Translations under genes and position numbers: made by a program
The notes under the pieces: generated by a model
What the model was told of the DNA's origin: nothing
Database searches by the model: none
Seen by the model: only the letters and a program-made list of their open reading frames with translations
Assembly (NCBI RefSeq): GCF_036641015.1
Contig: NZ_JAVWFO010000043.1
Location: forward strand, 1 to 14,940
Direction: 5' to 3'
Length of the DNA stretch: 14,940 bases
Source of the DNA: Anaerorhabdus sp036641015
GTDB lineage: Bacteria; Bacillota_I; Bacilli_A; Erysipelotrichales; Erysipelotrichaceae
In this document: piece by piece, positions 5,488-11,804 of the stretch
How the letters are laid out: each line of letters starts with the position of its first letter
Position numbering within the stretch: position 1 is the stretch's first letter

Positions 5488-6337
5488 TTTAATGATTAGA
5501 AACTGTAAAATTTATTTTAGACAAAAAAGTACTGTATTCTTTTCTTTACTTGGCGTTATTATTATCATAATTCTTTATGCAGTGTTCCTTGGTGATCAAT
5601 TTAAAAATGGATTTGATGTAGTAGAAGTAGATATCCTTATGTACAGTTGGGTTATCGCTGGAATTATCGCTGTTACATCTATCACAACCACAATGGGTGC
5701 TTTTGAGCTTTTTGTAGAGGATAGAGCTAATCATATTAGTAAAGACTTTAACGCTTCTCCTCTAGCCCCATACAAGCTTGTAGGCAGCTATATACTTTGT
5801 GCTTTCATAGTTGGTAGCTTAATGAGTTTTGTCGCCTTTATTCTAGGAGAAATATTCCTCATTAGCCAAGGTGCAACTCTTCTAAGTTTAACATCAATAA
5901 TTAACACTATTGGACTTATTCTATTATCAAGTTTGATGTCGAGTACTATGATTTTCTTTATTGTAAGTTTTTTCTTTAGTTTGAGTGCAATGTCAACTGC
6001 AAGTACCATTCTAGGTACCCTCATTGGATTTCTAACTGGTGTATATTTGCCAATTGGTGCTCTTCCGAATTATGTTCAAACAATTATCAAAATCTTTCCT
6101 AATGCCCATTCAGCAGCATTATTTAGACAAATATTCTTGGTTGATCCTATTAAAGTAAGTTTTAATAATTTACCTATAGAATATTTGAATGGATTCAAAG
6201 AAAGTGTAGGTGTTATATTTAAATTTGGTGACTTCATATTTGAACCTATTCATCACATTCTATATATGATTACCGTTACTATTATTTTCTTTATATTAGC
6301 AGTACTCAATTTATCGCGAACATCAACACAAAAATGA
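5480..6337 (+). CDS. ABC-2 type transporter permease (DrrB-like)
   Basis: A 285-residue membrane protein with six hydrophobic segments at about 18-38, 53-75, 101-128, 138-168, 171-195 and 257-278. The last two are separated by a loop of some 60 residues. The motif region FLTGVYLPIGALPNYVQTI is typical of ABC-2/DrrB permeases. AGGAGG at 5467-5472 sets the start at 5480 (MINLMIRN); the frame is open back to 5441 but that part lies inside the ATPase gene. The start overlaps the ATPase gene by eight bases, indicating a two-gene exporter operon. The stop codon lies within the bidirectional terminator at 6331-6357. The transported substrate cannot be read from the sequence; antibiotic or peptide efflux is the usual job of this family. 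Confidence 0.9.
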   Translation: MINLMIRNCKIYFRQKSTVFFSLLGVIIIIILYAVFLGDQFKNGFDVVEVDILMYSWVIAGIIAVTSITTTMGAFELFVEDRANHISKDFNASPLAPYKLVGSYILCAFIVGSLMSFVAFILGEIFLISQGATLLSLTSIINTIGLILLSSLMSSTMIFFIVSFFFSLSAMSTASTILGTLIGFLTGVYLPIGALPNYVQTIIKIFPNAHSAALFRQIFLVDPIKVSFNNLPIEYLNGFKESVGVIFKFGDFIFEPIHHILYMITVTIIFFILAVLNLSRTSTQK

Positions 6338-6357
6338 GTCCATATCGGACTCATTTT
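6331..6357. terminator. Bidirectional terminator between the exporter and pyrE
   Basis: AAAATGAGTCC and GGACTCATTTT form an exact 11-bp stem around the loop ATATC. A-rich and T-rich ends on both sides allow termination from either direction. It serves the convergent permease gene (stop at 6335-6337, inside the stem) and the end of the pyr operon (pyrE stop at 6392). Confidence 0.9.
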
Positions 6358-6391
6358 ACATTTCCATTGTGCTTTTTTAGTTAGTGGTTTC

Positions 6392-7024
6392 TTATTTAAT
6401 CATCCAGCTTTCATCACTTGGATTATTTCTAAATTTGATTAGTCTTTCTTTATCTTCTGATTGAATATATCCAGTTTCTGCAGCTACTTCAACTAATACA
6501 TCTAAATTACTTGCTGATACGTTTTTTACATTTGCTTCAGCAAGACGATCTAACCCTTTTTTCATTCCATAAGTAAATATTGATGCAATTCCTAATACCT
6601 CTGCTCCTGCATCTTGTAGTACCTTAACAACTTCAATACTAGAACCTGCAGTTGAAATTAAATCTTCAACCACTACAACTTTTGTTCCTGGTTCACATTT
6701 ACCTTCAATTTGATTTGTACGTCCATGATCTTTAGCACTTGCACGAACATATCCCATTGGTAAATCAAGAATTTCTGAAACTAATGCAGCATGAGCAATT
6801 CCCGCTGTAGCAGTCCCCATTACAGCTTCACATTCAGGGTAGTGCTTTTTAATAATTTCAGCAAGGGCATTTTCAACATCTCTTCTCACTTTTGGACTTG
6901 AAAGAGTAAGACGATTATCACAATAAATAGGTGCTTTAATTCCACTAGCCCATGTGAACGGATCATCTGGTTTTAAAAATACAGCTTGAATATCTAATAA
7001 ATCTTTAGCAATTAATTTTTCCAT
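6392..7024 (-). CDS. pyrE: Orotate phosphoribosyltransferase
   Basis: A 210-residue enzyme that joins orotate to PRPP to give orotidine 5'-monophosphate, the fifth step of UMP synthesis. The PRPP-binding loop VVVVEDLISTAGSS is intact, as are the N-terminal FTWASGIKAPIYCDNR block and the catalytic-loop region VRASAKDHGRTNQIEG (Lys and His conserved). The start MEKLIAKD at 7024 has AAAGGAG seven bases upstream; the frame is open for 11 more codons, but they fall within pyrF. Only two bases separate the pyrF stop from this ATG, and the ribosome binding site lies in the pyrF end, so translation is probably coupled. It is the last gene of the pyr operon and ends before the bidirectional terminator. 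Confidence 0.98.
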   Translation of the reverse strand: MEKLIAKDLLDIQAVFLKPDDPFTWASGIKAPIYCDNRLTLSSPKVRRDVENALAEIIKKHYPECEAVMGTATAGIAHAALVSEILDLPMGYVRASAKDHGRTNQIEGKCEPGTKVVVVEDLISTAGSSIEVVKVLQDAGAEVLGIASIFTYGMKKGLDRLAEANVKNVSASNLDVLVEVAAETGYIQSEDKERLIKFRNNPSDESWMIK

Positions 7025-7026
7025 TG

Positions 7027-7731
7027 TTATTCTCCTTTTACAAATTCTCTTACACAACGACGGTAAGCCTCAACAGGATTTTCTGCACCTGTAATTGGGC
7101 GTCCTACAACGATATAATCACTACCAATTTCTCTAGCTTGTGCAGGAGTTGTAACACGTACTTGGTCACCTTTTGTTGCATCATTAAATCGAATACCTGG
7201 AGTTACTGTAATGAAATTTTCTGAACAAGCTTCACGAATTAGACCTGCCTCAAGTGGGCTACTTACCACACCAGCAAGTCCTGCTTTTTCAGCATTCTTT
7301 GCATAATGAACAACAGTATCATTGATACTATGGTCAATCCAAAGCTCTTCTTTCATCTTTTCTTCAGAAGTGCTTGTAAGTTGAGTTACAGCAATTAATT
7401 TAATGTTTGGGTTTATTTCATTTACTGCTTTTTGAGCCGCAGCCATCATTTCAATTGTACCTGCCGCATGAACATTTAACATATCTGTTCCAAGAGCTGC
7501 TAGATTTTTGATTGCTTTATAAACTGTGTTTGGAATATCATGTTGTTTTAAATCTAAGAAAATTTTATGCCCACGACGTTTAATTTCATGAACAATACTA
7601 GGACCTTCTGAATAGAATAATTCTTGTCCAATTTTTACATAAGGTTTTTCTTCTTTGAATAAATCTAGGAAATTTAATGTTTCTTCTTTTGTTGAAAAAT
7701 CACAAGCGATAATGACATCTCTTTCTCTCAT
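7027..7731 (-). CDS. pyrF: Orotidine 5'-phosphate decarboxylase
   Basis: A 234-residue enzyme that decarboxylates OMP to UMP, the last step of the pathway. The catalytic signature FLDLKQHDIPNTV is present (D60, K62, D65), with D11 and K33 (YVKIG) completing the usual charged network. Phosphate-binding residues are recognisable in the TPGIR and VVGRPIT blocks. Length and order are those of Gram-positive PyrF. The start codon overlaps the pyrD stop in an ATGA arrangement (four-base overlap), a classic sign of translational coupling, and GGGAGG-like sequence in the pyrD end serves as its ribosome binding site. It is followed at two bases by pyrE, which makes its substrate. Confidence 0.98.
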   Translation of the reverse strand: MRERDVIIACDFSTKEETLNFLDLFKEEKPYVKIGQELFYSEGPSIVHEIKRRGHKIFLDLKQHDIPNTVYKAIKNLAALGTDMLNVHAAGTIEMMAAAQKAVNEINPNIKLIAVTQLTSTSEEKMKEELWIDHSINDTVVHYAKNAEKAGLAGVVSSPLEAGLIREACSENFITVTPGIRFNDATKGDQVRVTTPAQAREIGSDYIVVGRPITGAENPVEAYRRCVREFVKGE

Positions 7732-8645
7732 TGATGAGCCCTCCCAATTATGTCTTCTAATTTATTTATACCTAACTTATCCATCAATTTTGGTAAGTTA
7801 TCGATAATTTCTTTACATGCATATGGATTGCGGCAGTTTTCTGCACCAACCTCTATTGCCGTTGCTCCAGCATACATCATTTCAATAACATCTTCTGCTG
7901 TTGCCATACCACCTACTCCAATAATTGGAATATTAACCGCTTCATAAACTTGATAAACCATCCTTAAAGCTACCGGTTTAATGGCAGGTCCACTAAACCC
8001 ACCCATAACATTTGCGATTATTGGTTTTCCCGTCTTTAAATCAAATCTTGAGCCTAGTAGAGTATTAATCATACAAATACCATCAGCACCAGCATTTTCA
8101 ACTGCTTTTGCAATTTGTACAATATCAGTAACATTTGGTGACAATTTAATATATACCGGTTTTGTTGTTACTTCCTTTACAGCTCTTGTAACTTCTGCTG
8201 CATTTTCAGGATTAGTTCCAAAACTCATACCACCATGTTTTACATTCGGACATGAAATATTAATCTCTAATATTCCAACAATATCCTCTTTATCCATCTT
8301 TTTTGCGCATTCTACATATTCATCGATGGAAAAGCCTGATATATTTGCCACTACTTTTTTATGATAAACTTCTCTAAGTTTTTTAAATTCTGTGTTTATT
8401 ACTTCATCAATTCCGGGATTTTGTAATCCAACTGCATTAATCATTCCTCGATCACATTCTGCGATTCGTGGTGTAGGGTTACCAAATCGTGCTTCTCTAG
8501 TAGTTCCTTTTGTAGCAATACTACCTAATTCATTAATATCGTAAAATTGAGCAAATTCATATCCAAATCCAAAAGTTCCACTTGCAGGAATTACTGGGTT
8601 ATCTAATTGCCACCCTGATAAACTAACTTTTAGTCTTTTGTCCAT
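7728..8645 (-). CDS. pyrD: Dihydroorotate dehydrogenase, type 1B catalytic subunit
   Basis: A 305-residue FMN enzyme oxidising dihydroorotate to orotate. The catalytic base is a Cys (C132 in EINISCPNVKHGG), which marks class 1 rather than the membrane-bound class 2. The N-terminal DNPVIPASGTFGFG, GLQNPG and K46 in ATKGTT, and the FMN phosphate site GVGGM (243-247), are all present. An adjacent pyrK identifies it as type 1B, which passes electrons to NAD+ through the iron-sulphur subunit. The gene overlaps pyrK by 16 bases and pyrF by four, so all three are co-translated. The enzyme is cytoplasmic and forms a PyrD2K2 heterotetramer in characterised relatives. Confidence 0.98.
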   Translation of the reverse strand: MDKRLKVSLSGWQLDNPVIPASGTFGFGYEFAQFYDINELGSIATKGTTREARFGNPTPRIAECDRGMINAVGLQNPGIDEVINTEFKKLREVYHKKVVANISGFSIDEYVECAKKMDKEDIVGILEINISCPNVKHGGMSFGTNPENAAEVTRAVKEVTTKPVYIKLSPNVTDIVQIAKAVENAGADGICMINTLLGSRFDLKTGKPIIANVMGGFSGPAIKPVALRMVYQVYEAVNIPIIGVGGMATAEDVIEMMYAGATAIEVGAENCRNPYACKEIIDNLPKLMDKLGINKLEDIIGRAHQ

Positions 8646-9373
8646 AAAATTTCCTCACTTTTCATTACTGGACCTTCAACACAAATTCTTTTATAACCAG
8701 TAAGAGTTTTACAGCTACACCCCATACATGCACCAAATCCACATCCCATTCTTTCTTCAAATGATAATTGTCCTTTAGCATTCGAAGCATTAAATACCGC
8801 TTTAAGCATCGGTAATGGTCCACAACTATAATATGGGTATTCTTTTAAATCATTCATTATTGCCTCTGATACAAAGCCTTTGACCCCTAAACTTCCATCA
8901 ACTGTACATACTGTAACAGTAGCACCTAGTTGCTTAAATTCTTCTTCATAGAAGCATTCATCTTTTGTATTGAAGCCAAGAATAACATCTACATCAACAC
9001 CTTTTGCAATTAAATCTTTACACAGACGATACAGTGGTGGAACTCCAACGCCTCCTCCAACCAGTAAAGCATGTGAGGTTTCTTCTGGTGTAAATCCATT
9101 CCCCAATCCCACTAAAACTTCAAGCATTGTACCTACAGCTTGATTTGCCATCCATTCAGTTCCTAATCCAACTGCTTTATAAATAATTGTTAAAGATGAC
9201 TCATCATAATCGCATATACTAATTGGTCTTTTTAAATACCCGCAATCAACTGTGATATTAATAAACTGTCCAGGATTAGTTACCCATGATGTATCACCCT
9301 TTAAAACCATTTTAAATACATTTGGTGTTAGCGATTCATTTGCAATAATTTGATAAGTTTGAACTGATTTCAT
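8630..9373 (-). CDS. pyrK: Dihydroorotate dehydrogenase electron transfer subunit
   Basis: A 247-residue FAD and 2Fe-2S protein that passes electrons from PyrD to NAD+. The FAD site shows LKRPISICDYD (R49-P50-I51-S52), the NAD-binding loop is LLVGGGVGVPPLYRL, and the cluster is ligated by C211, C216, C219 and C231 (MGCGFGACMGCSCK then RICVEGPV). The start MKSVQTYQ at 9373 is chosen because AAAGGG lies eight bases upstream; the open frame extends 13 codons further but into pyrC. One base separates the pyrC stop from this ATG, and its 3' end overlaps pyrD by 16 bases. All cofactor ligands are present, so the subunit should be functional. Confidence 0.98.
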   Translation of the reverse strand: MKSVQTYQIIANESLTPNVFKMVLKGDTSWVTNPGQFINITVDCGYLKRPISICDYDESSLTIIYKAVGLGTEWMANQAVGTMLEVLVGLGNGFTPEETSHALLVGGGVGVPPLYRLCKDLIAKGVDVDVILGFNTKDECFYEEEFKQLGATVTVCTVDGSLGVKGFVSEAIMNDLKEYPYYSCGPLPMLKAVFNASNAKGQLSFEERMGCGFGACMGCSCKTLTGYKRICVEGPVMKSEEILWTKD

Positions 9374-9374
9374 A

Positions 9375-10658
9375 TTAAATACCCTTTCTATATACAACAT
9401 CACCATCCACAACAGTCATATAGCATTTACTTTGTAACCATTGTCCTTCAAAAGGAGTACTTCTTCCCATTGATTCAAATTCACGACTACGAACTTGTTG
9501 GCGATCATTTAGATTAAATATTGTGAAATTAGCTTTTTCAAAGTTAACAATTTCTCCACCATCAACTCCAAATATATCCGCAGCATTCCCACTCATCCAT
9601 TCAACACATTGTTCAAGAGTACATTTCTTTTCTTTAACAAGTTTTGTATATACTAATGGAAATGCAATTTCATTACCTACAATTCCCATACTAGCTAAAT
9701 CCATTGTACAATTTTTTTCATCTTCACTGTGTGGTGCTTGATCAGTAGCAATTATTTCTATTGTTCCATCAAGCAATCCTTGTATCAGCGCTTCTTGATC
9801 TTCCTTACTTCTTAATGGTGGATTCATTTTAAATCTGCCATGATTTTCACTTATATCGTCTTCACATAAGAATAAGTGATGTGGAGTAACCTCGCCACTT
9901 ACTGGTAAACCTTCTTTCTTAGCCTGTCTTAAAATTGCTACTGATTCTTTAGTTGATATATGACATATATGATACTGGCATTTTGTTTCTCTTACTAAAT
10001 CGATATCACGTTTTACTTGTTCAAACTCCGATGCACTTGGAATTCCAACTAGATTAAATTCAATTGCCTTTTTACCATCATGAATACATCCCTTAGGTTT
10101 AAGTAAACTTTCATCTTCACAATGTGCAATAATTACTGCATTATTTTTTTGACAAGCAATCATTGCTTGTTTCATCATTTCTTTTGTTTGAACACCTTTT
10201 CCATCATCTGAGAAAAGATAAGTTTCACCAATTAACTCATTAAAATTAACAAGTTCACCGACACCCTTTTGCCCTAAAGTAATTGATGCAATTGGTACAA
10301 CATGTACTAAAGCATCTTGTTTAATTAATTTTTCTAATACTTGAATATTTTCTAATGAATCAGGTACTGGGTTTACATTAGGCATAGCAAAAACAGTTGT
10401 ATACCCACCGTGAGCAGCAGCTTTAGTACCTGATTTCATTGTTTCTTTATATGAATAACCCGGTTCTCTTAAATGAACGTGTGGGTCTATTAATCCTGGG
10501 AATACATGTAAGCCAGCACAATCAATTACTTCTTCAACATCATCAGTTAAATCAATCTTATCAGCAATGACAATACATCCATCATCATCCACCATAAAAT
10601 CCTTTTCTTGGAATTTTCCTTTTATATATACTGTTCCATTTTGAAATAAACGACTCAT
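9375..10658 (-). CDS. pyrC: Dihydroorotase, class I
   Basis: A 427-residue amidohydrolase that cyclises N-carbamoyl-aspartate to dihydroorotate. Metal and substrate residues are visible: H60 and H62 in DPHVHLREPG (with R64), D151/D152 in LFSDDGKGVQ, H179 in IIAHCED, H233 in HICHIS, and D306 with H310 in IATDQAPHSEDEK. The Asp near 151 in place of a carbamylated Lys, and the length, fit the class I enzymes of Gram-positive bacteria. GGAGGTC lies just before the ATG. It is the first gene of a pyrCKDFE operon; pyrB and carAB, which make its substrate, are not in the window. Transcription has to pass through a terminator-like hairpin that ends about eight bases before the ribosome binding site, so attenuation is likely (10670-10747). 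Confidence 0.98.
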   Translation of the reverse strand: MSRLFQNGTVYIKGKFQEKDFMVDDDGCIVIADKIDLTDDVEEVIDCAGLHVFPGLIDPHVHLREPGYSYKETMKSGTKAAAHGGYTTVFAMPNVNPVPDSLENIQVLEKLIKQDALVHVVPIASITLGQKGVGELVNFNELIGETYLFSDDGKGVQTKEMMKQAMIACQKNNAVIIAHCEDESLLKPKGCIHDGKKAIEFNLVGIPSASEFEQVKRDIDLVRETKCQYHICHISTKESVAILRQAKKEGLPVSGEVTPHHLFLCEDDISENHGRFKMNPPLRSKEDQEALIQGLLDGTIEIIATDQAPHSEDEKNCTMDLASMGIVGNEIAFPLVYTKLVKEKKCTLEQCVEWMSGNAADIFGVDGGEIVNFEKANFTIFNLNDRQQVRSREFESMGRSTPFEGQWLQSKCYMTVVDGDVVYRKGI

Positions 10659-10669
10659 ATGACCTCCAC

Positions 10670-10747
10670 AAAAAAACCTTCAAAACATGCGTTCGAAGGT
10701 TATCAGTAGTTACATAAAAAATTTGATTTCTTCGAAACGTCACGCAT
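10670..10747 (-). promoter_or_regulatory. Candidate transcription attenuator of the pyr operon
   Basis: On the minus strand AACCTTC (10695-10701) pairs with GAAGGTT (10675-10681) and continues into seven T (10670-10676), a good intrinsic terminator. An alternative pairing uses the same segment: ATGCG (10743-10747) with CGCAT (10687-10691), and TTCGAAG (10730-10736) with CTTCGAA (10692-10698), 12 base pairs with a six-base bulge. The two structures exclude each other. No room for a promoter exists between the terminator and the pyrC ribosome binding site, so the hairpin must be read through. I see no match to the PyrR-binding consensus, so the effector is unknown. Confidence 0.6.
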
Positions 10748-10760
10748 TTCATTAAAGCCA

Positions 10761-10780
10761 TTGATATTATAACATATCAA
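10761..10780 (-). promoter_or_regulatory. pyr operon promoter within an inverted repeat
   Basis: The minus strand carries TGTTATAAT, an extended -10 (TATAAT at 10766-10771), inside an inverted repeat with arms TTGATAT and ATATCAA and a six-base centre. The -35 region is poor. The plus strand of the same palindrome reads TGATATTAT, so weak transcription in the opposite direction is possible. The inverted repeat could also be an operator. The start site would be near 10759, about 100 bases before the pyrC ATG. Confidence 0.6.
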
Positions 10781-10800
10781 TTTTTATTTAATAGAGTATT

Positions 10801-11280
10801 TTAGTTTTTTTCCATAAAATCTTCTATCAACTTGATAAAATTTGTTGTATTGCTCACAATTTTTTTAGGATTGAATGTTCTACTTTTTTCAATGTACTTA
10901 GCTAATTTTTCCAAATCTTTAGCATAGATTAAATATCCTTCATCATCAAAACTCTCTAAAACCTGTGTTTGGTGGTCATTATGGTGTTCTCCATATTGCG
11001 CAAGTCTCGCTGCACCAATTACTCTTTTACCACTTTTTACAGCTGTCATAATAGTTCCCACACCACCATGAGTAATAATTAAATCAGCATCAAGCAATAA
11101 CTTCGAAAATTCCTTACGATCAATATAGTCAAATACTTCCATGTTCTTTGACTCATATTTAGTATATCCCGCTTGAACAACAACACGATCTTTTAAATTA
11201 CCCTCGTCAATTTGTTTATCTATTGCCTTTAATAGGCGATCAAACGACTTATCTTGTGTACCTAACGTTACTAATATCAT
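10801..11280 (-). CDS. Glycosyltransferase catalytic subunit, Alg13/PssE (Cps14G)-like
   Basis: A 159-residue protein equivalent to the C-terminal, nucleotide-sugar-binding half of a GT-B glycosyltransferase. It starts MILVTLGTQDKSF, has the typical VVQAGYT and LIITHGGVGTIMTAVKSGKRVI (H71-T76) and EHHNDHQTQV (98-107), all characteristic of Alg13, PssE and Cps14G. Such proteins act only with a membrane-bound Alg14/PssD partner, which is the gene just upstream. The two overlap by one base (TAATG). The start at 11280 has GGGGTGG about eight bases upstream; the open frame extends 19 codons back into the partner gene. A role in adding the second sugar to a lipid-linked polysaccharide or a glycolipid is inferred; no other polysaccharide genes are nearby. 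Confidence 0.87.
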   Translation of the reverse strand: MILVTLGTQDKSFDRLLKAIDKQIDEGNLKDRVVVQAGYTKYESKNMEVFDYIDRKEFSKLLLDADLIITHGGVGTIMTAVKSGKRVIGAARLAQYGEHHNDHQTQVLESFDDEGYLIYAKDLEKLAKYIEKSRTFNPKKIVSNTTNFIKLIEDFMEKN

Positions 11281-11750
11281 TAGAAAATCCACCCCCCATA
11301 AACAGCATTGGGATATACTGCCAACATGCTTTCCCATTGAACAATAAATAAATCAGCAATTGGATAAATCATTTGTCCTGCCTTTGTTGGAGTTTTAGAA
11401 TTCGCAAATGTTTCAATGTAGATAACTTTCTTTTTAAAAATATGCGCAATTTTACAAAGAGGTACCGCTGTATGAGTGCCAGTTGTAATAATATAATCTG
11501 GTCGTATCTTCATAAAAAGAAAGAAAGATTTCAAAATATTATAAGAAAAAATGAATAAATAAGGTAATAAATGTTGTTTAGTACCATAAGCTAAGGTAGT
11601 AAACTTATCACCATATGTATCTTTTAATGATTTATTTGAAGAAGTATTCTCAGTAATTAATGTATAGTCAACTTTTTCAAACATTGGAACAAGTTGCATT
11701 AATTCCGTAAGATGCCCTCCTGTACTTGATATAAAAATAACTTTTTTCAT
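11280..11750 (-). CDS. Glycosyltransferase membrane-anchor subunit, Alg14/PssD (Cps14F)-like
   Basis: A 156-residue protein matching the N-terminal half of GT-B glycosyltransferases. The nucleotide-type loop FISSTGGHLTELMQL (GGH at 11-13) is at the N-terminus, followed by LITENTSS, a hydrophobic stretch at about 64-80 that could seat it on the membrane, IITTGTHTAVP (88-97), and a C-terminal YGGWIF, the usual end of this family. It recruits the Alg13/PssE-like subunit encoded next. AGGAGATCAAT precedes the ATG. It follows ptsI with only a terminator hairpin (11773-11796) between, which leaves little space for a promoter of its own, so expression may depend on partial read-through. Confidence 0.87.
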   Translation of the reverse strand: MKKVIFISSTGGHLTELMQLVPMFEKVDYTLITENTSSNKSLKDTYGDKFTTLAYGTKQHLLPYLFIFSYNILKSFFLFMKIRPDYIITTGTHTAVPLCKIAHIFKKKVIYIETFANSKTPTKAGQMIYPIADLFIVQWESMLAVYPNAVYGGWIF

Positions 11751-11772
11751 ATTGATCTCCTAAAATTAAAGA

Positions 11773-11796
11773 AAGAGTGTGAAAACTCACACTCTT
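11773..11796 (-). terminator. Terminator hairpin after ptsI
   Basis: AAGAGTGTGA and TCACACTCTT form an exact 10-bp stem around a four-base loop, followed on the minus strand by a T-rich but interrupted tail (TTCTTTAATTTT). The interrupted tail and the start of the next gene only some 22 bases beyond suggest partial rather than complete termination. Confidence 0.78.
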
Positions 11797-11804
11797 ATTT
11801 TAAC

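Noticed and set aside
7981..8364. 127-codon open frame on the plus strand
   Set aside because: It is antisense to pyrD, which is securely identified, has no ribosome binding site, and its composition reflects the complement of pyrD codons. The same applies to plus-strand frames within pyrC, ptsI and pyrF.
10600..10761. Leader-peptide reading frame from the ATG at 10761 across the pyr attenuator
   Set aside because: The frame runs through the leader but does not stop before pyrC and continues out of frame into it for about 25 codons. It has no ribosome binding site and its ATG lies at or before the expected transcript start.
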